Source of the DNA: an uncultured Eubacteriales bacterium
GTDB taxonomy: Bacteria; Bacillota; Clostridia; Lachnospirales; CAG-274
Direction: 5' to 3'
NCBI GenBank assembly: GCA_902495025.1
Contig: CABUWB010000002.1
Span: forward strand, 1-25,116
DNA: 25,116 nucleotides
The first letter of the stretch is position 1; each line of letters opens with the position of its first letter. The notes beneath the pieces were generated by a model. It ran no database searches. It saw nothing but the letters and a program-made list of their open reading frames with translations, and was not told where the DNA came from. The translations under genes and the position numbers were made by a program. Below, piece by piece: positions 16,003 to 22,328 of this stretch.

Positions 16003-17274
16003 TTATAAATCAGCAGGGTCTGTAATTTTACCTGTTATAGCGGAAGCTGCTGCAACAGCAGGGCTTGCAAGGTAAACAAAGGATTCTGGGTGACCCATAC
16101 GGCCGATAAAGTTTCTGTTAGTGGTTGAAAGAGCCTTTTCGCCCTTTGCAAGGATACCCATGTGACCGCCAAGGCATGGACCACAGGTAGGTGTTGAGAA
16201 TACACAGCCTGCCTCAACAAGGGTCTTTGCGATACCCTCCTCAATACACTGAAGGTAAATCTTCTGAGTACCAGGAAGAACGATAGCTCTGATGTTAGGG
16301 TTAACCTTCTTGCCCTTAAGGATTTCAGCGGCAATTCTGAGGTCGCTTATTCTGCCGTTTGTACATGAGCCGATAACAACCTGGTCAATATCAAGACCCT
16401 TTGCCTCGTCAATAGTCTTTGTATTTGAAGGAAGGTGAGGGAATGAAACAGTTGGGCGAAGTGTTGAAAGGTCAATTTCATAAACCTCGTCATACTCTGC
16501 GTCCTCGTCAGCCTAAAATACCGTATACTCCTTGTTAAGCTCGGTATTGTAATGCTCCTTTACATACTCCATTGTCTTTTCATCAACAGGGAAGATACCG
16601 TTCTTGCCGCCTGCCTCAATAGCCATGTTGGCAATTGTGAAACGGTCGTCCATTGAAAGGTACTGTAAGCCGTCGCCAGCAAACTCCATTGACTTGTAAA
16701 GTGCGCCGTCAACGCCAATCATACCGATAATATGTAAAATAATATCCTTACCGCTTACCCACTCGGCTGGCTTGTTTTTAAGGACAAATTTAAGTGCTGC
16801 CGGAACCTTGAACCATGCAACGCCTCTTGCCATACCAACAGCCATATCAGTTGAGCCAACGCCTGTTGAGAAAGCACCTAAAGCGCCGTAAGTACAAGTA
16901 TGTGAATCCGCACCGATAACAACATCACCGGGAACAACAAGACCTGCCTCTGGAAGTAAGCAGTGCTCAATACCCATCTGACCTACCTCAAAATAGTTCT
17001 TTACACACTTGTCATGTGCAAACTCTCTTACCATCTTGCAGTGCTCTGCTGATTTAATATCCTTGTTTGGTGTAAAGTGGTCGGGAACAATGGTTACCTT
17101 CTTTTCATCAAAAACCTTGTCCACACCGATTTTGTTAAATTCCTTAATGGCAACAGGTGTTGTAACGTCATTGCCATGTACAATGTCAAGCTTTGCTTCA
17201 ATAAGCTGACCTGCCTTAACAGACTCAAGACCTGCATGAGCTGCTAAAATTTTCTGAGTCATAGTCATACCCAT
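16003..17274 (-). pseudogene. leuC: 3-isopropylmalate dehydratase large subunit interrupted by in-frame TAG
   Basis: The frame from ATG at 17274 (ribosome site GGAGG 10 bases before) reads MGMTMTQKILAAHAGLESVK, then the LeuC/aconitase body up to NTELNKEYTVF. Codon 254 (16513-16515) is TAG. The same frame continues without another stop as ADEDAEYDEVYEIDLS for 169 codons to TAA at 16003-16005, giving 423 residues in all, the normal length for this LeuC type. All three 4Fe-4S ligands lie after the stop: Cys304 in IGSCTNGR, and Cys364 and Cys367 in TCGPCLGGHMG. The 253-residue product would therefore be inactive, and no ATG sits close after the stop for a restart. GAG to TAG is the simplest origin. 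Confidence 0.93.
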
Positions 17275-17295
17275 AGTAGTTGTTCCTCCTGTTTT

Positions 17296-18885
17296 TTATA
17301 AAAATTGTTTAAACTTTTTTTCTATATCCTTAATGAGCTTATACTCAATAGAGTCCACAAGTGCTGTCCAGCTTGCCTCGATAATATCCTTTGACACGCC
17401 GACAGTTGTCCAGCTGTCATCACCGTCAGAGGACTCAATAAGAACTCTTACCTTTGATGCAGTAGCCGAAGTACTGTCAAGCACACGCACCTTATAATCT
17501 GTAAGGTGTACGTCGGCAAGGTTTGGATAAAATACCTCAAGCGCCTTTCTGAGTGCCTTATCAAGCGCATTGACAGGGCCGTCACCCTCTGCAGCGGTAA
17601 TCTCCTTTTTACCGTCAACAGATACCTTAATCATTGCAGTTGCGGTCTGCGTATTGCCCTCTGTGGGGTGCTCGCCGATAATCTTAAAAGTTTCAAGCTC
17701 GAAAAACGGCTTATACTTGCCAAGCTCCTTACGTATTACCAACTCAAAGCCGCCCTCTGCGCCCTCAAACTGATAGCCCTCATATTCAAGCTCCTTCAGC
17801 CTGTCAATAATTTTGGTGGTTTCGGGAGAGTTCTTTTCAATATTAGGCGCTATCTTCTGAATCATGGAGAGGATAGTTGTTCTGCCTGCAACCTCGCTTG
17901 TGAGGAATTTTCTTTCATTACCCACAACGGCGGGGTCGATATGCTCAAAGCTTTTGCTGTTTTTGCATACGCCGTCAATGTGCATACCGCCCTTATGTGC
18001 AAAAGCGGTTTTGCCTACAAACGGCTCCCTGTCGCTTAATTTGAGGTTAGCAATTTCGCTTACCTCTCTTGCTATGTGTGTAAGCTCCGTCATATTTTCG
18101 GGCGGAATACACTCATAGTCGAGCTTGACCTGCAGGTTTGGTATTACGGTTGAAAGATTGGTGTTGCCGCATCTTTCGCCAAAGCCCGTCATTGTACCCT
18201 GCACGTGCCTTGCACCCGCCCTTACAGCCATAACGGTATTTGCAACCGCCATGCCACAGTCGTTATGTGCATGCACACCCACAGTTATATCAAACCTGTC
18301 ACAAACGAGCTTTGTTATGTCATAAATCTCATTTGGGAAGGTACCGCCGTTTGTATCGCAAAGGCAAAGGCAGTCGGCACCCGCCTGAACGGCTGCGTCC
18401 AGAGTTTTGAGGGCATACTCGGGATTATTTTTATAGCCGTCATAAAAATGCTCTGCGTCAAATACAACCTCCTTACCCTGTTCCTTAAGGTAAGATATGG
18501 TGTCATAAATCATTTCAATATTTTCCTGGAGAGTTGCATTGATTATGTCAGTAACGTGAAAGTCCCATGACTTACCGAATATAGCAACCGTATCCACACC
18601 TGCCCCCAGTAAAGCCTGTACATTTCCGTCCTCCGAGGGTGAAATGCCTCTCCGTCTTGTGCTTCCAAAGGCAGCAATTTTAGTATTTTTAAGCTCTACC
18701 GACTTTACACGCTCAAAAAACTCCAAATCCTTTGGGTTAGAGCCGGGGTTGCCTGCCTCAATGTAGCTGACACCCAGCTTGTCGATAGCCTTTACTATTT
18801 TAATTTTGTCCTCTACACTAAAAGATACACCCTCAGCCTGTGCTCCATCTCTTAATGTAGAGTCAAAAATAGTTACCTTTTCCAC
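17296..18885 (-). CDS. cimA: (R)-citramalate synthase
   Basis: A 529-residue member of the HMGL/LeuA family, making citramalate from pyruvate and acetyl-CoA. IFDSTLRDGAQAEG (6-19) and H205-A-H207-ND are the metal and catalytic elements. The stretch AAFGSTRRRGISPSEDGNVQ, and just after it VAIFGKSWDFHVTD, is diagnostic of CimA as against 2-isopropylmalate synthase. A LeuA-type C-terminal regulatory domain (about 395-515) would bind the feedback inhibitor, probably isoleucine. The start is GTG with AAGGAGGG 5 bases before it; an overlapping out-of-frame ATG opens only a 4-codon frame. It supplies 2-oxobutyrate for isoleucine without threonine deaminase. Confidence 0.94.
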   Translation of the reverse strand: MEKVTIFDSTLRDGAQAEGVSFSVEDKIKIVKAIDKLGVSYIEAGNPGSNPKDLEFFERVKSVELKNTKIAAFGSTRRRGISPSEDGNVQALLGAGVDTVAIFGKSWDFHVTDIINATLQENIEMIYDTISYLKEQGKEVVFDAEHFYDGYKNNPEYALKTLDAAVQAGADCLCLCDTNGGTFPNEIYDITKLVCDRFDITVGVHAHNDCGMAVANTVMAVRAGARHVQGTMTGFGERCGNTNLSTVIPNLQVKLDYECIPPENMTELTHIAREVSEIANLKLSDREPFVGKTAFAHKGGMHIDGVCKNSKSFEHIDPAVVGNERKFLTSEVAGRTTILSMIQKIAPNIEKNSPETTKIIDRLKELEYEGYQFEGAEGGFELVIRKELGKYKPFFELETFKIIGEHPTEGNTQTATAMIKVSVDGKKEITAAEGDGPVNALDKALRKALEVFYPNLADVHLTDYKVRVLDSTSATASKVRVLIESSDGDDSWTTVGVSKDIIEASWTALVDSIEYKLIKDIEKKFKQFL

Positions 18886-18899
18886 ATTGCCCTCCTTAA

Positions 18900-18931
18900 A
18901 ATTTAAAACAGGGCGGCGATTAAGCCGCCCT
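18900..18931 (-). terminator. Intra-operon hairpin/terminator between ilvC and cimA
   Basis: On the - strand a perfect 8-bp stem, AGGGCGGC / GCCGCCCT (18910-18917 with 18924-18931), 6-base loop, is followed by GTTTTAAATTTT. It lies 23 bases after the ilvC stop and before the cimA ribosome site. It could lower transcription of the downstream genes or stabilise the ilvNC message. Confidence 0.6.
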
Positions 18932-18954
18932 ATATTACTATGTATAATCGTTTA

Positions 18955-19977
18955 TTAGTTGTTGATAAGCTTATCCTCATCGCTCCAGCTGTAAAGCTTT
19001 CTAATGTCAGCGCCTACAACCTCTGATGGATGCTCAGCAGCAAGCTTTCTCATAGCCTTGAAGTGTACCTGACCGCCTGCATTTGACATATCAAGTAAGA
19101 ACTCCTTAGCAAATGTACCGTCCTGAATATCGGAAAGAATCTTCTTCATAGCCTTCTTTGTATCCTCTGTGATAATCTTAGGACCTGTGATGTAGTCACC
19201 GTACTCAGCTGTGTTAGAGATAGAATATCTCATACCTGCAAAACCGCTCTGGTAGATAAGGTCAACGATGAGCTTCATCTCATGGATACACTCAAAGTAA
19301 GCGTTTCTTGGGTCATAACCAGCCTCAACAAGAGTCTCAAAACCAGCCTGCATAAGTGCACAAACACCGCCGCAAAGTACAGCCTGCTCACCAAAGAGGT
19401 CAGTCTCTGTCTCTGTTCTGAAAGTAGTTTCAAGAACACCAGCTCTTGCGCCGCCGATACCTAAAGCATAAGCAAGTGCGATATCCTGTGCCTGACCTGT
19501 AGCGTCCTGCTCAACAGCGATAAGACAAGGAACACCCTTACCAGCCTGATACTCGCTTCTTACTGTATGACCAGGGCCCTTAGGAGCAATCATGGTAACG
19601 TCAACGTCCTTTGGTGGGTTGATAAGACCAAAGTGAATGTTGAAGCCATGAGCGAACATAAGCATATTGCCTGGCTCAAGGTTAGGCTCGATGGACTCCT
19701 TGTAAAGAGCAGCCTGCTTTTCATCGTTAATAAGAATCATGATAATATCAGCAGCCTTAGCAGCCTCTGCACTTGTCATAACTGTAAGACCCTGTGCCTC
19801 AGCCTTAGCCCAGCTCTTGCTGCCCTCGTAAAGACCGATGATTACGTTTACACCTGACTCCTTAAGGTTAAGCGCATGAGCGTGACCCTGGCTGCCGTAG
19901 CCGATGATAGCCACTGTCTTGCCATTTAATAAGCTTAAGTTACAATCTTCCTGATAGAAAATTTTTGCATTTGCCAT
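18955..19977 (-). CDS. ilvC: Ketol-acid reductoisomerase (class I)
   Basis: A 340-residue enzyme that isomerises and reduces acetolactate or acetohydroxybutyrate. The nucleotide fold IIGYGSQGHAHALNLKESG (24-42) is followed by the cofactor-specifying loop LYEGSKSW. The knotted C-terminal domain has the acidic metal ligands in ETDLFGEQAVLCGG and the glutamate in YFECIHEMKLIVDLI. Ribosome site GGAGG is 9 bases before ATG. Codon use (strong preference for C-ending Asn, Tyr and Ile codons) suggests high expression. It lies 80 bases after ilvN. Confidence 0.97.
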   Translation of the reverse strand: MANAKIFYQEDCNLSLLNGKTVAIIGYGSQGHAHALNLKESGVNVIIGLYEGSKSWAKAEAQGLTVMTSAEAAKAADIIMILINDEKQAALYKESIEPNLEPGNMLMFAHGFNIHFGLINPPKDVDVTMIAPKGPGHTVRSEYQAGKGVPCLIAVEQDATGQAQDIALAYALGIGGARAGVLETTFRTETETDLFGEQAVLCGGVCALMQAGFETLVEAGYDPRNAYFECIHEMKLIVDLIYQSGFAGMRYSISNTAEYGDYITGPKIITEDTKKAMKKILSDIQDGTFAKEFLLDMSNAGGQVHFKAMRKLAAEHPSEVVGADIRKLYSWSDEDKLINN

Positions 19978-20057
19978 TTTTCATTGCCTCCTGAAAAATA
20001 AAATAGTTAATTAGTTTATAATATAAAGACCGCCTTGGCCTTATATAGCGTTTGTTA

Positions 20058-20567
20058 TTACTCGCATAATTTATGCTTTTGGATTGGATTGTTGCCTCTG
20101 CAAAGACCTGTAAGACCTGTTCTTACAATCTCCTTTATGCCATAGTCCTCAATAACGGCAATAAATGCTGCAATCTTGGTCTGGTCGCCTGTAATTTCAA
20201 TAGTGATTGTTTCGCTTGCAACATCAATAACCTTAGCTCTGAAAGTATCCACAATGCTGAAAATTTCAGCTCTTGTTTTTCTGTCGCACTCAACCTTGAT
20301 TAAGGCAAGCTCTCTGAAAACCGCTCTTTCGGGCTTAAGCTCAACAACTCTGACAACATCAACAAGCTTATCAACCTGTTTTTTAATCTGCTCGATAATC
20401 ATATCATCACAAAATACCACAACGGTTATTCGTGAGCGTTCCACTTCCTCTGTAACGTCAACACTAAGGCTTGAAATATTATAGCCACGTCTTGAAAAAA
20501 GACCCGTTACCCTGCTGAGTACACCCGCCTGGTTTTCAACCAGTATTGACAATACGTGTCTGTTCAT
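20058..20567 (-). CDS. ilvN: Acetolactate synthase, small regulatory subunit
   Basis: A 169-residue ACT-domain subunit that gives valine feedback and activates IlvB. RHVLSILVENQAGVLSRVTGLFSRRGYNISSLSV is the N-terminal ACT domain (about 3-75), and a second ACT-like domain makes up the rest. The frame has two possible ATGs: AGGAAGG directly abuts the one at 20576 but is 9 bases before the one at 20567, which also gives the family's usual start (MNRHVL), so 20567 is chosen. It is the first gene after the T-box leader and is separated from its partner ilvB by six genes. Confidence 0.95.
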   Translation of the reverse strand: MNRHVLSILVENQAGVLSRVTGLFSRRGYNISSLSVDVTEEVERSRITVVVFCDDMIIEQIKKQVDKLVDVVRVVELKPERAVFRELALIKVECDRKTRAEIFSIVDTFRAKVIDVASETITIEITGDQTKIAAFIAVIEDYGIKEIVRTGLTGLCRGNNPIQKHKLCE

Positions 20568-20655
20568 TACGGTCATCCTTCCTGAAAATTATTTGCTGTA
20601 CATACATAGTTTATTATACAACAATACCCATTATATTGCAATAATCTTTAATAAT

Positions 20656-20695
20656 AAAAAAACCCCGTACCCGATTAAAATTATCAGGGACGAGG
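20656..20695 (-). terminator. T-box-controlled terminator
   Basis: On the - strand CCTCGTCCCTGAT pairs with ATCGGGTACGGGG (13 positions, one mismatch) around a 7-base loop, followed by seven T. Its 5' arm overlaps the antiterminator partner, the expected T-box switch. Confidence 0.9.
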
Positions 20696-20931
20696 ATTAT
20701 ATACGTGTTACCACCCTTATTTCCGATATACATTACTGCACACCGCTCATTAAGCTCTAACAAGCTTTTGCCTGTAACGGGACACCCCGGTCAGCCCTAC
20801 TTTAGTTTCAGGTCAACGGCTCCTGAGGGATAGACTTAAAAGCGACGTTACCGTCTTGCAGCGAACAACGGCTCTCTGTAAACTCGTTCAATTAAGCTTG
20901 TATCTCAATCAACACCTAAATTTATCTGATT
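20656..20931 (-). promoter_or_regulatory. T-box leader of the ilv-leu operon, specifier probably AUC (Ile)
   Basis: The conserved T-box sequence AGGGTGGTAACACG (20704-20717 on the - strand) precedes a terminator, and can pair with its 5' arm to form the antiterminator. Upstream is Stem I with the AGAGAGCCG ... ACGGT distal arm. The 3' arm reads AAGTCTATCCCTCAGGAGC; the specifier position fits ATC (20829-20831), five bases before GGAG, so uncharged tRNA-Ile would turn the operon on. CTC (Leu) two bases later is the less likely alternative. Confidence 0.92.
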
Positions 20932-20938
20932 AGTGATG

Positions 20939-20967
20939 ATTTTACCACATCAGCTTTAATATGTCAA
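20939..20967 (-). promoter_or_regulatory. Promoter of the ilv-leu operon
   Basis: Perfect TTGACA (20962-20967), a 17-bp spacer and TAAAAT (20939-20944) on the - strand, ending just before the T-box leader; the start should be near 20931. Confidence 0.88.
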
Positions 20968-21021
20968 GTATTTTTATGCTAATTTATGCAATAAATGACA
21001 AATAAAACTTATTTTATATAC

Positions 21022-21690
21022 CTATGCCTCGCCCTCTCCGTAGTAATCCAGCACACCCATATATACCGCCCACGCTATATGCTCCCTGTATTTCTGGTTA
21101 AGCAGCCTGCTGCGCTCGTCGTTGTTGGATAAAAAGCCACATTCCACAATAACCGACGGTATTTTGCTGTTTTTCAGCACATAATAGCTGCCGTCTGCCT
21201 TTGGCATACGTGTATTGCCCATATCGGCAACCTCTTTCAGCCGCTTTTGTATGCAGATAGCAAGCGCCTTGCCGCTTTCGGAGTCCTTTTTGTAAAAGAC
21301 CTGCGCACCATGCACGCTCTCCTGCGGAAATGAGTTCTGATGTATGCTGATAAATAAATCAGTATTGGTATCTGCCGCAAACTCCGCCCTGTATTTTAAG
21401 TCCTCACGCTTGTTTTCGGAAAGTGCCTCGTCATCTGTCCTTGTCATGGTAACATTTGCACCGCCCTGCCGCATATTCCCTGCCAAATGCTGCGCAATAC
21501 TGAGGTTTATTCCCTTCTCCTGCGTACCGTCCGCCGCAACCTTACCGGGGTCATATCCGCCATGCCCTGCGTCAATTACTATGTTTTTTTTGCTTACGGG
21601 CATTGCGGCTGTCTGCGCATTTGATAAAACAAAGGAATATATAAGCCCTGCTGCAAGCAGTATTATGTAAATAAGTGCTGCCTTTTTCAC
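21022..21690 (-). CDS. cwlD: N-acetylmuramoyl-L-alanine amidase, CwlD-like
   Basis: A 222-residue Amidase_3 zinc amidase that cleaves the peptide from muramic acid. One N-terminal membrane segment (about 4-24) exports or anchors it. The zinc ligands are His43 (IDAGHGGYDPG), Glu58 (QEKGINL) and His117 (SIHQNSF), and Glu183 (VIVECGFLSN) is catalytic. Size, single anchor and absence of binding repeats match CwlD, which makes muramic-delta-lactam in the spore cortex. That would imply a spore former, but a vegetative amidase cannot be ruled out. The start is GTG with AAGGTGAT a few bases before it. Confidence 0.85.
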   Translation of the reverse strand: MKKAALIYIILLAAGLIYSFVLSNAQTAAMPVSKKNIVIDAGHGGYDPGKVAADGTQEKGINLSIAQHLAGNMRQGGANVTMTRTDDEALSENKREDLKYRAEFAADTNTDLFISIHQNSFPQESVHGAQVFYKKDSESGKALAICIQKRLKEVADMGNTRMPKADGSYYVLKNSKIPSVIVECGFLSNNDERSRLLNQKYREHIAWAVYMGVLDYYGEGEA

Positions 21691-21786
21691 AACATCACCT
21701 TAACACTGTTTATAGCAGTATATGAGGCTTTTCTCCTTTTAATGCAAAAAAGGATTACTGCATTTGTACATGTATTATTTAAAGGG

Positions 21787-22235
21787 TAAATTAGAGTTTA
21801 TCGGTGTATTGCTAACGCAATTCACCGATAAGATGAAATACACTGCGTGCATTTCATCTTGCAGGGGTACTGACGTACCCACCAAGGAAGTAACAAACCG
21901 TGCCTCGTAGCAAGCTACTCGACACTCTTGTTATCCCTCGGGCGGGCAAAGCCCACCCTGCGGAATTAAGTCTGCGACGCTTAAAGTTACCTGAAATACC
22001 TTTATGTTTGCGGTTAATAGTATACTATAGCATTTCTACTTACAAGTGTTGCGAGTAACTAAAAAGCGCCGCAGGCTAAAATACGCAGGCGGAATTCATT
22101 TCCGCCGAGGACTGAAACTCGTGATGGCTGTTGCGGAGCAACAGAACAGCACGGGTTGGTAGTTTCTTCCGCTTCCAAACTGAACAAAATGCGAGCATTT
22201 TGTTCACTGCCGACAGGCAGATAAACATTAATTTA
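21787..22235. mobile_element. TIR-bounded, hairpin-array intergenic element, copy 3 (449 bp, inverse orientation)
   Basis: Ends are TAAATTAGAGTTTA (21787-21800) and TAAACATTAATTTA (22222-22235). Read on the - strand these are exactly the left and right ends of copies 1 and 2. The interior has no credible gene but at least nine short hairpins: 21799-21830, 21831-21859, 21865-21880, 21890-21935 (imperfect, core GTAGC/GCTAC), 21940-21958, 22088-22106, 22128-22144, 22181-22206 and 22207-22220, plus a 12-bp palindrome ATAGTATACTAT at 22017-22028. It lies between cwlD and the terminator of the stalk-protein gene. It could be a composite MITE or a structured RNA. Confidence 0.6.
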
Positions 22236-22262
22236 TATATGAGAACTCTTCCCTTTAATTCC

Positions 22263-22292
22263 AAAAAAGGAGAACCCCTTTCGGGGTTCTCC
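22263..22292 (-). terminator. Terminator of the stalk-domain protein gene
   Basis: On the - strand GGAGAACCCC / GGGGTTCTCC (10-bp perfect stem, GAAA tetraloop) is followed by six T, 37 bases after the stop codon. Strong intrinsic terminator. Confidence 0.92.
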
Positions 22293-22328
22293 AAAACCGT
22301 ATATATTATTAACTTACGTTAATTTATA

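Noticed and set aside
16513..16515. Pyrrolysine or selenocysteine insertion at the leuC TAG.
   Set aside because: LeuC has no known use for pyrrolysine, selenocysteine uses TGA, TAG is a normal stop for dctM, and uxuA is broken by TAA, which neither system decodes.
18873..18887. A 4-codon frame (ATG TGG AAA AGG TAA) overlapping the cimA GTG start.
   Set aside because: It could compete with the GTG for ribosomes, but it is most simply a chance ATG two bases upstream; no leader-peptide features and the operon already has a T-box.
21787..22235. CRISPR array.
   Set aside because: The repeated structures are different palindromes, not one direct repeat with regular spacers.
22131..22322. 63-codon + strand frame across the hairpin element and the terminator.
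   Set aside because: It runs through hairpins and the stalk-gene terminator, has no ribosome site, and resembles no protein family.
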